Below, piece after piece: positions 55,825 through 62,691 of a DNA stretch of 64,000 bases. Origin of the DNA: Methyloversatilis universalis FAM5 (GTDB taxonomy: Bacteria > Pseudomonadota > Gammaproteobacteria > Burkholderiales > Rhodocyclaceae); the NCBI RefSeq assembly GCF_000214035.2, contig NZ_AFHG01000052.1:372001-436000 (forward strand), read 5' to 3'. How positions within the stretch are numbered: position 1 is the stretch's first letter; the number at the start of each line of letters is the position of its first letter. Under the pieces are notes generated by a model. That model ran no database searches, was not told the DNA's origin, and saw only the letters and a list, made by a program, of their open reading frames with translations. The position numbers and the translations under genes are program-made.

Positions 55825-56418
55825 ATGAAATCCCTGATGTTCGCAGCTGCCCTGCTGTTCGCCGGCGCCGTGTCGGCCGCTTCGCCGATCACCGCGGTCA
55901 ATGCGTCGGCGACCGGTACGTACTCGATCGACGGCCCCGACCTGTCCATCCTCGCCGATGGCTTCATTGCCCCCGAAGGCACCCATTACACCTTCAGGTC
56001 GGTGTCCTGGGGCGGCCAGGAAGGCCGGTCCGGTGCGGTGTTCACGCTCGATTTCGGCCAGCTCTACACGCTGACCGACGTGCTGCTGGGCGTGGATAAC
56101 AACGATTTCTACCAGGTGCAGGTGTCGGTCAACGGCAGCAGCTGGAACACGCTGTTCACCAATCTGGCGTTCGAAGGTGAGTCGAGCTCGGGCAGCGAAA
56201 TCATTTCCAGCGACGCCAGCCACATCCAGTACCAGTCCACCATCGACTTCCCGGCGGTCAATGCGCGTTACGCGCGCATCTACGCGGTGGCCGGTGATGG
56301 CGCCTACTCGGTGTCGGAAATGAGCTTCAGCGGTGTCGCCGTGGTGCCGGAGCCCGAAGCCTGGGCGCTGATGCTGGGCGGTCTGGCCCTGGTCGGCGCA
56401 CTGTCGCGCCGTCGCTGA
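55825..56418 (+). CDS. PEP-CTERM sorting-domain protein with discoidin-like fold
   Basis: 197 residues. Sec signal peptide (cleaved near VSA-AS), a middle domain with VFTLDFGQLYTLTDVLLGVD and ARYARIYAVAGDGAYSVSE that reads like a discoidin/F5-8C beta sandwich, and a C-terminal PEP-CTERM anchor: VPEPEAWALMLGGLALVG then SRRR. PEP-CTERM proteins are cut and anchored by an exosortase, and are tied to exopolysaccharide production; none of those genes is in this window. AAGGA precedes the ATG. A bidirectional terminator follows. Confidence 0.9.
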   Translation: MKSLMFAAALLFAGAVSAASPITAVNASATGTYSIDGPDLSILADGFIAPEGTHYTFRSVSWGGQEGRSGAVFTLDFGQLYTLTDVLLGVDNNDFYQVQVSVNGSSWNTLFTNLAFEGESSSGSEIISSDASHIQYQSTIDFPAVNARYARIYAVAGDGAYSVSEMSFSGVAVVPEPEAWALMLGGLALVGALSRRR

Positions 56419-56434
56419 CAGGCCTCTGCAGCAG

Positions 56435-56465
56435 AAAAAAAGCCGACCTTCGGGTCGGCTTTTTT
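56435..56465. terminator. Bidirectional Rho-independent terminator
   Basis: Stem AGCCGACC / GGTCGGCT closed by a TTCG tetraloop, with seven A residues on one side and six T residues on the other. It serves the PEP-CTERM gene and the convergent lipoprotein gene. Confidence 0.95.
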
Positions 56466-56486
56466 CGTTTACCGCGCTGCCATCCT

Positions 56487-57173
56487 TCAGCGAACCGGCG
56501 GCGGCGGAGTGGCCTCGACTGCGCGCCATCCGTCGCGGCAGGTCCGCACATACGGGTAGTACTCGCGCGCCGATTCGCAGTAGTACCAGGTGCCGCCTCC
56601 GGGCTGGGCAGCGGCCGGCGGTGCCGAGGCGGGCGGCGGCTGGTGGCCGGGCGGCGGCGGCGGATAGGGCGCATTCACCCGTCCGGGCAGGGCGGGGGCC
56701 GCTGCCGGCGCGGCGGCGGGCGCGCGCGGGCCGCTGTCGGCGAAACGGGCGCTGGTCGGCACCCGCTGCCCCTTGGCGTACATGCACTGGATGTAGGCGT
56801 TGTCATAGCCCCGCTGCGTGCCGCGTGCCGAGCTCTGCGCCGCATCGCTGCCGGCGGCACCGCCCACCAGCAGGCCGGTGCCGGCGCCTACGGCCGCGCC
56901 GTCACGGCCGCCGATCAGCGCACCGGCTGCGGCGCCGACCGCAGTGCCGACCGCCGCGCTCCGCACGCCGGAACGCGTGGCCGCCTCGTTGGCGTCGGTG
57001 CCACCGGTCTGGTCGCGCGCATAGTCGCGGCACAGGGCATCGTCGTAGCGGAACTGTTCGAAGGTCTTGCCGCTGCCCGGCAGCGCCATCACGCTCGGGC
57101 CGGAGGGCGTCGTGGCGCAGCCTGCCAGCAGCAGGAGCGGCAGCAGCGCCAGCGTGGTCGTACGGGTGTTCAT
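56487..57173 (-). CDS. Glycine-zipper lipoprotein with C-terminal WYYC motif
   Basis: 228 residues from ATG 57173. Lipobox LAGC at the end of the signal peptide. Mature region: a short domain with FEQFRYDDALCRDYARDQ, a glycine-zipper hairpin (GTAVGAAAGALIGGRDGAAV), a GYDNAYIQCMYAKG segment, a Pro/Ala-rich linker, and a C-terminal WYYCESAREYYPYV then CRDGWRAV. The YMGG-type zipper lipoproteins are envelope proteins of unknown function. The C-terminal motif is shared with the next gene upstream on the same strand, ten bases away. Confidence 0.85.
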   Translation of the reverse strand: MNTRTTTLALLPLLLLAGCATTPSGPSVMALPGSGKTFEQFRYDDALCRDYARDQTGGTDANEAATRSGVRSAAVGTAVGAAAGALIGGRDGAAVGAGTGLLVGGAAGSDAAQSSARGTQRGYDNAYIQCMYAKGQRVPTSARFADSGPRAPAAAPAAAPALPGRVNAPYPPPPPGHQPPPASAPPAAAQPGGGTWYYCESAREYYPYVRTCRDGWRAVEATPPPPVR

Positions 57174-57183
57174 GATGCGGACC

Positions 57184-57612
57184 TCATCGCGGCGGCTGCG
57201 CCGCCACGCTCTGCCAGCCCTCCGGGCATTCCGGCACATAGGGGTAATAGCCCTGGGCGGACGCGCAGTAGTACCAGGTGCTGGGCGGCTGCGGCGGGGG
57301 AGACATCGACGGCGCCGGCGCCACCGGCTGCGGGTCGCGCTCGACATACACCGGCGGCGAGCGCTCGATCACCACCGGCGGGTAGTAGGCCGGCCCGTAG
57401 TAGTAGGGCGGCGGATAGTAATAGGGCCCGGGGCCGTACCACGGGCGGTAACCCGACCCGAACACGAAGCCCACGCCGATATCGACATGCGAATGTCCGC
57501 GATGGTAGCCGCCGTGGCCATGCCGGTAACCCCGGTCCGCCCACGCGCTGCTGCCTGTAGCCAGCAGCCCCAGCCCCAGTGCCAGGGCGGCGGCTGCCTT
57601 CTTTCCGTTCAT
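57184..57612 (-). CDS. Small exported protein with Tyr/Pro-rich core and WYYC motif
   Basis: 142 residues from ATG 57612 (GAGAGGGG upstream). Signal peptide cleaved near SSAWA; a His/Gly-rich stretch (RGYRHGHGGYHRGHSH) that could bind metal; then a Tyr/Pro-rich region (PYYYPPPYYYGPAYYPP) and the C-terminal WYYCASAQGYYPYV then CPEGWQSV. No named family recognised beyond similar Tyr/Pro-rich exported proteins. Ten bases separate it from the lipoprotein gene, so they form a two-gene operon. Confidence 0.8.
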   Translation of the reverse strand: MNGKKAAAALALGLGLLATGSSAWADRGYRHGHGGYHRGHSHVDIGVGFVFGSGYRPWYGPGPYYYPPPYYYGPAYYPPVVIERSPPVYVERDPQPVAPAPSMSPPPQPPSTWYYCASAQGYYPYVPECPEGWQSVAAQPPR

Positions 57613-57802
57613 GATGATCCCCTCTCCGGCACCGTGTGACGGTACGGCGCATTGCAGGATCATCCTGCCCGCGTGTCAATCGTCTGTGGGAGAGGCGTTG
57701 CAGCGTGTTGCAAATGCAAGCGCGCGGAAATGTGCGGGGTGAAGGCGGGGTAATCGTCCGAGGGCGCGCGTCCTGCGCCTGCCTCCGCAATGCCCGCGGC
57801 CC

Positions 57803-59137
57803 TCAGCGCATTTCGAACAGCTCCTGATGAAAGCGATCCGGCGGCAGCCCGTGGGCGACGAAGTCATCGCACAGCGCCTGACCGAAGCGCGGCGGGCCGC
57901 AGAACCACACGCTGGCCGTCTGCCACTCGGGCACTGCGGCGCGGATGCGTTCGCCATTCAGACGGCCGTCGCGCGCATCGACCAGCAGGTGCAGGCGCAC
58001 GCCAGCCGCCGCCGCGTCGGCGGTGAGACGGTCGATCGCGGTCTGGTCGAAATCGGCCGTCGGATGAAACAGATCCACCGCGCGGGCGTCCGGCACGCGG
58101 GCACGCTGCTTCATGCGGGCGATGAAGGGCGTGATGCCGATGCCGGCGCCCACCCAGATCTGCCGCGGCTGGCCGTCCTCGAAGTCGAAACAGCCGTACG
58201 GCCCTTCCACCGTCACCGGCATGCCGATCTTCAGCGTTTCGCGCAGCCGGCGCGTGTGGTCGCCCAGCGCCTTGGTGATGAACACCAGCTCGCGCCCGGC
58301 GGGATTCCAGGCGGACGCGATCGTGTAGGGGTGGGCGCCTTCCCGGCTGTTCGACGTCACGAAGGCGAACTGACCGGGGGCGTGGCCGCGCCAGCCCTCG
58401 TCCAGCGCGATGGCGGTTTCGAGCACCTGCAGCGCCGGGTATTCGGTCAGCGACACGATGCGGCCCTGCACCTTGCGGCCGGCGCCGATCCGGCTGCTCA
58501 GCGTGAGCACCGCCGCCACGCTGCCGCCGATCAGCAGCGCCGCCAGCAGCCAGCCTATCGGCTGCGACCAGTACGCGAACTTGGTCAGCACCACCGTGTG
58601 ATAGGCCAGCGCCAGATAGGCGACCGCGATCCATCGGTGCGTCCGCACGAACCAGTGATAGGGAAAGCGCTTGACCAGCGCCAGCACGATCAGCACCACC
58701 GCGGCGTAGAACGCCCACTCGCCCACCGATTCCGCCACGCCGCGCTGGCTGCGCAGCCAGGCCTCCACCGTGCCCAGCGTCTCGCCGCCACCGGCCTTGC
58801 GCGCCGGCCTCACCAGCCAGCCCCAGCCCACCATCCACTTGGTGCCGGTCGCCCACCACCAGTGCAGCACCGCCACCACCAGCGCCGTGATGCCCAGCCA
58901 TTTGTGCAGCCGATACATCTTGTCCAGCCCGCCCAGCCACGGCTCCGGCCACTTCGGACGCAGCGCCAGCAGCATCGCCACGCTCATCACTGCGATCGCG
59001 AGCCCCCCGCTGTACTGCATGAACACCGAGCGAAACGAGAAATAGCTGAACGGCTCAGGCAGCAGCGTATCGGCGGCGAGCCAGAGCACGGTGGGCAGCA
59101 GCAGGGTTGTTATGAAGGCGAGATGGAGGCGTTTCAT
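57803..59137 (-). CDS. Ferric-reductase-like transmembrane flavocytochrome
   Basis: 444 residues from ATG 59137. About six membrane segments with histidine pairs for heme (RLHKWLGITALVVAVLHWW and RTHRWIAVAYLALAYHTVV), then an FAD-binding domain (HAPGQFAFVTSN, HPYTIAS) and an NAD(P)-binding domain (VGAGIGITPFIARM, VWFCGPPRFGQAL). It should pass electrons from NAD(P)H across the membrane to iron or another acceptor. An extra start at 59176 would add 13 residues with no support. Its G+C is like the rest of the chromosome, unlike the block just upstream. Confidence 0.9.
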   Translation of the reverse strand: MKRLHLAFITTLLLPTVLWLAADTLLPEPFSYFSFRSVFMQYSGGLAIAVMSVAMLLALRPKWPEPWLGGLDKMYRLHKWLGITALVVAVLHWWWATGTKWMVGWGWLVRPARKAGGGETLGTVEAWLRSQRGVAESVGEWAFYAAVVLIVLALVKRFPYHWFVRTHRWIAVAYLALAYHTVVLTKFAYWSQPIGWLLAALLIGGSVAAVLTLSSRIGAGRKVQGRIVSLTEYPALQVLETAIALDEGWRGHAPGQFAFVTSNSREGAHPYTIASAWNPAGRELVFITKALGDHTRRLRETLKIGMPVTVEGPYGCFDFEDGQPRQIWVGAGIGITPFIARMKQRARVPDARAVDLFHPTADFDQTAIDRLTADAAAAGVRLHLLVDARDGRLNGERIRAAVPEWQTASVWFCGPPRFGQALCDDFVAHGLPPDRFHQELFEMR

Positions 59138-59184
59138 TGGGTCGCTTGGGGCATCTTGAGCGTAGCTTTGACGCAATGTTGGGC
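59138..59184 (-). other. attC-like site 3 (truncated)
   Basis: Read on the minus strand it opens with GCCCAAC (R'' type RYYYAAC, 59178-59184), followed by GCGTCAAAGCTACGC, which can fold on itself, and ends at the ferric reductase start. The closing GTTRRRY half is not evident. Confidence 0.4.
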
Positions 59185-59201
59185 GCTGCTTTGGTGCATT
59201 G

Positions 59202-59534
59202 TCACGGTTCAGTTGACGAGAGTAACGCCATTACAACTGCGAGTAGCCCGACGAAGGCAAAGAAGTAAAGCAGCGGCTTGCGTGCTCGTCTGTTGTTTTC
59301 TCGGTGTCTTGCAAGTTCCTCACCGGCCGCTCGTGCCTGAGCGTTCAGGTCATCGACGACCGCGTTGACTTCATTGACGAACCTAGGGAGATCCTTCGAT
59401 CTCAAGACTTCGCCAAGGGCAACTCGTGCGTCATCCGACAAGACATCTCTACGCGTTGCAACTAACAGCGCAAGCTCGTCGTCTGTCATGCTCGCGTATC
59501 GATGCCGGAAGTACTCGACCTGACTTGGGTTCAT
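59202..59534 (-). CDS. Cassette gene 3: small protein with C-terminal membrane anchor
   Basis: 110 residues. An N-terminal helical segment (YASMTDDELALLVATRRDVL, then ALGEVLRS) resembles repeats seen in uncharacterised proteins of this type; the charged middle is followed by one membrane segment at about 88-106 near the C-terminus (LLYFFAFVGLLAVVMALL). No enzyme motif. Codon and base composition are less G+C-rich than neighbours. Lies between attC-like sites 2 and 3. Confidence 0.72.
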   Translation of the reverse strand: MNPSQVEYFRHRYASMTDDELALLVATRRDVLSDDARVALGEVLRSKDLPRFVNEVNAVVDDLNAQARAAGEELARHRENNRRARKPLLYFFAFVGLLAVVMALLSSTEP

Positions 59535-59566
59535 CTTTCAGACTCTCTCAGCGGCCACGAACAAGC

Positions 59567-59637
59567 TCTTGCACGCTTGAATTCACTGGCCTCGCGCGAT
59601 GTGCCGAGGCAGCTCTGGTGGAATGAAGGGTTGGGGC
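59567..59637 (-). other. attC-like site 2 (degenerate)
   Basis: Begins at the stop of the YcxB-like gene with GCCCCAACCCTTCATTCCACC, where the family has GCCYAACCCTTCATTC. It ends with GTGAATTCAAGCGTGCAAG, where attC sites have GTTAATTCAARCGTTAGGC. The R' core has decayed from GTTRRRY. Confidence 0.45.
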
Positions 59638-60156
59638 TCAAGACTGAAGCCACGCCTTAACCTGGGCTAACTGACCTGGGGAGCCCACTGCCGCCTTGGG
59701 CAAAACGAAAGCCTGAGAATTGTCGATGAACAGATAGAGGTTTCTGTCATCCTCAGCGTGGTACGAAAAGGAAGACCACTGATAGCGAACTTCTCCGTAT
59801 TTTCCTTTCGCAGCAAGGCCGCTGGGGTCAAGGTCCACGGTTTGTTGGGACAGGAACCAGCTCTCGGGAGAGAGGATTACCTTGCGATAGATTCGCTGCT
59901 TGTAGAACGTGCCGGCGACCATCAGACCGATGCCAACACAGAAAGAGGCGGCAACAACCGTCAAGTCGTGAGACAACTCGGGATACTTTCGGAACAGCGC
60001 GACGTATGAAGCAAACGCTATTCCGAGGGGTACCCAGATGAGCAGGTTCGAAAAGAAGAGCCTCGTGTTGGCACTCGACAGCCGAGTAAGCCGGCCTCGG
60101 ATGACCTTATGGAGCGCGACAAAATCAGCTTGAGATAGAGTGAATGAGCAGTGCAT
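59638..60156 (-). CDS. Cassette gene 2: YcxB-like membrane protein
   Basis: 172 residues. Two membrane segments at about 35-53 and 66-84, followed by a C-terminal beta-rich domain with KYGEVRYQWSSFSYHAEDDR, NLYLFIDNSQAFVLPKAAVG, the YcxB-like pattern. Function unknown. Its start lies eight bases after the end of attC-like site 1; the stop abuts site 2. Lower G+C than the chromosome around. Confidence 0.75.
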   Translation of the reverse strand: MHCSFTLSQADFVALHKVIRGRLTRLSSANTRLFFSNLLIWVPLGIAFASYVALFRKYPELSHDLTVVAASFCVGIGLMVAGTFYKQRIYRKVILSPESWFLSQQTVDLDPSGLAAKGKYGEVRYQWSSFSYHAEDDRNLYLFIDNSQAFVLPKAAVGSPGQLAQVKAWLQS

Positions 60157-60164
60157 CGTTGTCA

Positions 60165-60232
60165 GCCTAGTGGGCCCCCACTTAAAGCATAAGCAGCGCC
60201 GTTAGGCGTCCGCCTTGATGCGCTGGTTAGGC
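60165..60232 (-). other. attC-like site 1
   Basis: On the minus strand: R'' GCCTAAC (60226-60232) containing the TAA stop of the HEPN-like gene; L'' CAAGGCGGACGCC; loop TAAC; L' GGCGCTGCTTA; and a decayed R' ACTAGGC (60165-60171). The L''/L' arms pair with an unpaired base, as in real attC sites. This is the clearest attC in the block. Confidence 0.68.
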
Positions 60233-61237
60233 GTCACGCGGCCGTTTGGGCTGAGGCTTCAGTTCCGCTTCTTGTTTTGGGGAAAAGATGGCGGCAAAGA
60301 GGCCGATCTTTTTCCGTTGGCGTGACGTCAACGGATGCTGCTTCGCCGGTTCATCCTTCAATAGACGTTTGTTTCCAATGTCGATGCTCGCGTACAGGCT
60401 TGCCTGAAATGCTTCGCGAATCGGACGGGAGATGATTTCGAATAGTGTGAGAAAGCCGATGGTCTCGTCTTGGCCCCACGACGTGTGAATGTTGTACTGC
60501 TCGCTCGTGGTTAGGCCATGGGAGAACTGATTGCGCATCTCAAGGAACAACTGCAAGCTAGTGTGAACTGTGGGCTCAATATCCCAGTTCAGTTCAATAG
60601 CGCGCAGCATCTGACCTAGCGTTTTACGCTTCCAACTCTTGATCAGTTCCGCTACCGTCGAATTCTTGCGACGCTCCGACACTGCAATCGCTCCGAAAAC
60701 AAAGGAATGTGCGATCAGATGTTCGATTTCTTGAACTCTCGCCAAGCAGATACCCATGATCGTGAAGAGAGCCATTTGCGACGGGGAGTACCGATCCTCG
60801 TGCCCGTATCGTTTAAACGCTTTTACCGCCCCAAATTCTTCTAGGTATCGACGACCGATGATCCTCGGTCGAACAGGTCCATCGGGGCCGTTGGTATATA
60901 CAACATCATCAATTAATGTCTCCGACAGTTGATCACGATCTCGAAAGGTCGCACCGAGGCGACGTAGTAGCCAATCATCGGCGTACCAAGGGAGAGGCTG
61001 TCGATAACCATATTTCTCTCGGCGCCGCTCCCAACTGCGAAGTATCCCTGTGGGAATTGCCTTTACGCGTACCGCATGGGCGTCTCCGCTCTCAAAGCCG
61101 CAGTAATCTGCATCAACACGCCGGGCGCTGCGAGAATTTCGCGCCACAGTAAAGCAATCTTCCTCCCCGTCGTAGCTGACCCAGTACAGGTTCCAGCCTG
61201 AATGCGAGGTTGGCGAAGGGCGAGTTGCAGCGTTCAT
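60227..61237 (-). CDS. Cassette gene 1: HEPN-motif protein
   Basis: 336 residues from ATG 61237, three bases after GTTAGGC. The first part (WNLYWVSYDGEEDCFTVARN, then ADYCGFESGDAH) is a small domain I cannot name. The C-terminal half is helical and carries R235-N-Q-F-S-H240, the R-N-x3-H motif of HEPN ribonuclease domains, just after SLQLFLEM. HEPN proteins act as RNases in toxin-antitoxin and phage defence, but many HEPN domains are only structural. A longer frame reaching 61447 crosses the cassette boundary and is not preferred. The TAA stop lies inside the attC core. Confidence 0.75.
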   Translation of the reverse strand: MNAATRPSPTSHSGWNLYWVSYDGEEDCFTVARNSRSARRVDADYCGFESGDAHAVRVKAIPTGILRSWERRREKYGYRQPLPWYADDWLLRRLGATFRDRDQLSETLIDDVVYTNGPDGPVRPRIIGRRYLEEFGAVKAFKRYGHEDRYSPSQMALFTIMGICLARVQEIEHLIAHSFVFGAIAVSERRKNSTVAELIKSWKRKTLGQMLRAIELNWDIEPTVHTSLQLFLEMRNQFSHGLTTSEQYNIHTSWGQDETIGFLTLFEIISRPIREAFQASLYASIDIGNKRLLKDEPAKQHPLTSRQRKKIGLFAAIFSPKQEAELKPQPKRPRDA

Positions 61238-61247
61238 AGAGCCTAAC

Positions 61248-61656
61248 CTTGTTTTTTTGGCGCAGTTTTGCGCCATAACTACGGATGCTGCCGGGTAAAC
61301 CGACGGGGATGATCGTTCTGAAACGCTCTCCAACTCGACATTTCGGCGCGTCACTCTGCGTGTCCATACAGTATTAAACGACGACAAAAACCTCACCCTT
61401 GGGTCGCTGTCCCTGAACCCCGTCCGCTCGCCTGATTGCGCACGCATGAGTACGTCATGCGCATTACATCATACGAATGGGATAGCTCTGTGGCGAGGGG
61501 GAGCGGCGGGTGCGCCGCGTTCTGCGTTGCTCGCAGCGCGGGCGGTGAGACGTGTGCTTTTCTTGCGCAGGGGCGGGCGATGGACCGCACGGCACGCCCG
61601 TGCCCTGCGGATCACGTCATGCGGTCGGGTACAGCGCTGTGCCCGGCCCCGTCTCC
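61248..61656. other. Non-coding stretch between the cassette block and mltB
   Basis: 409 bases without a supportable gene. Contents: inverted repeat GGCGCA-GTTT-TGCGCC near 61260 next to a T7 run; a LexA-like CTGC-N8-ACAG at 61356-61371 (one half-site imperfect); GCATGA/TCATGC at 61444-61460; a hairpin CCGCACGGCACG/CGTGCCCTGCGG at 61585-61610; and GGGTACAGC/GCTGTGCCC at 61627-61644 near the mltB stop. No integrase fragment seen. Confidence 0.5.
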
Positions 61657-62691
61657 TTACCCCTGCCGCAGTTCCTGACTCAGCTGGAACACCGCCATCG
61701 CATAGAAGTAGGAGCGGTTGTAGCGGGTGATGGCGTAGAAGTTGCGGAAGCCGAGCCAGTATTCGGTCTGGGCGTCGGGGGTGACGAGGTCGACCAGGGT
61801 GGCGGGTTTGGCGATGAGCTCGCCGCCGCGCAGCGGGCGGGCGCCGGCGCTGTCGAGAGTGGCGGTGTCGATCGAAGGTTCGACGCCGGCGGCGACCAGC
61901 GGGGCGGCGGCTTCGTCGGTGATGCGGATGCGCTGGGCCACCGGTTCGCCGGCTTCCCAGCCGTGGGCGGAGAGGTAGGCGGCGACGCTGCCGATGGCGT
62001 CCACCGGGCTGCCTATCAGGTCAGCGCGGCCGTCGCCGTCGAAATCGACCGCGTAGCGGCGCCAGCTGCTGGGCAGGAACTGCGGGTAGCCCAGCGCGCC
62101 GGCGTAGGAGCCGCGGAAGGCGGCGACGTCGCGCGACTGTTCGCGCGCCAGCAGGAACAGCTCGCCCAGTTCGCGGCGGAACAGCTCGGCGCGCGGCGGC
62201 CAGGTGAAGGCCAGCGTGGACAGCGCGCTCAGCAGTTCGAAGTCGCCGGTGTGGCGGCCGTAGATGGTTTCCACGCCGATGATGGCGGCCACCACTTCAC
62301 GCGGCACGCCGAAATCCTGTTCCGCGCGTTCGAAGCTGGCCGCGTGTTCGGCCAAGAATTCGCGACCGGCGCGGATGCGCAGCGGTTCGATGAAGCGGCT
62401 GCGGTAGCGCGTCCACGATTTCACCGCCGGGCTGGAGGGCGGGCGGATGAGCTGTATCACCTTGGGCAGAAGGCGCACGCCGGCGAAGCGGTCGAGCAGC
62501 CAGGCTTCGTCGAAGCCGTGGGCGGCGGCCAGTTCGGCGCAGAAGGCGCGCACGTCGTCGCGCTCGGCGAAATTGTCCGGCGTGGTGGAGGGCGCGGCGC
62601 GCAGCGGCAGCGCCGGGGCCAGCAGCAGGGCGCCGGCTGCGGTCATGAAGTGGCGGCGGGCGGCGGAGCTGGAAGCGAGCATTTCGGTCAT
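61657..62691 (-). CDS. mltB: Lytic murein transglycosylase B (MltB family)
   Basis: 344 residues from ATG 62691. Signal peptide with an Arg-Arg start (RRHFMTAAGALLLAPALPL) that looks Tat-like, no lipobox. Catalytic Glu141 in IIGVETIYGRHTG, then LGYPQFLPSSWRRYAVDFDG and DLIGSPVDAIGSVAAYL, all MltB signatures. Cuts glycan strands in the periplasm. Its start overlaps the stop of the transglutaminase gene as ATGA. Confidence 0.93.
   Translation of the reverse strand: MTEMLASSSAARRHFMTAAGALLLAPALPLRAAPSTTPDNFAERDDVRAFCAELAAAHGFDEAWLLDRFAGVRLLPKVIQLIRPPSSPAVKSWTRYRSRFIEPLRIRAGREFLAEHAASFERAEQDFGVPREVVAAIIGVETIYGRHTGDFELLSALSTLAFTWPPRAELFRRELGELFLLAREQSRDVAAFRGSYAGALGYPQFLPSSWRRYAVDFDGDGRADLIGSPVDAIGSVAAYLSAHGWEAGEPVAQRIRITDEAAAPLVAAGVEPSIDTATLDSAGARPLRGGELIAKPATLVDLVTPDAQTEYWLGFRNFYAITRYNRSYFYAMAVFQLSQELRQG

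Larger units (their letters stand above)
59138..61247 (-). mobile_element. Integron-type gene-cassette array remnant (three cassettes, no integrase seen)
   Basis: Three co-oriented genes, each followed by an attC-like sequence, and a leading GTTAGGC at 61241-61247 three bases before the first ATG. Base composition is lower in G+C than the flanks: rows 60481 and 60721 count 31/60 and 29/60 G+C against 43/60 for row 62041. The three small genes are unrelated and lack obvious promoters of their own, as in cassette arrays. No integrase or transposase is visible on either side. Two of the attC sites are degenerate, so the array is probably old or immobile. Confidence 0.65.

Noticed and set aside
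60201-60207. Second GTTAGGC in attC-like site 1 as a separate recombination core
   Set aside because: It falls in the loop and L' arm region between paired arms, so it is explained as part of one attC rather than a second site.
61113-61367. 84-residue minus-strand frame spanning the first cassette boundary
   Set aside because: Out of frame with and overlapping the HEPN-like gene; no ribosome binding site or family pattern; crosses the GTTAGGC junction.
61436-61730. Two overlapping plus-strand frames of 80 and 94 residues
   Set aside because: Cys/Arg-rich, no family pattern, run into the mltB 3' end; no sign of an integrase.
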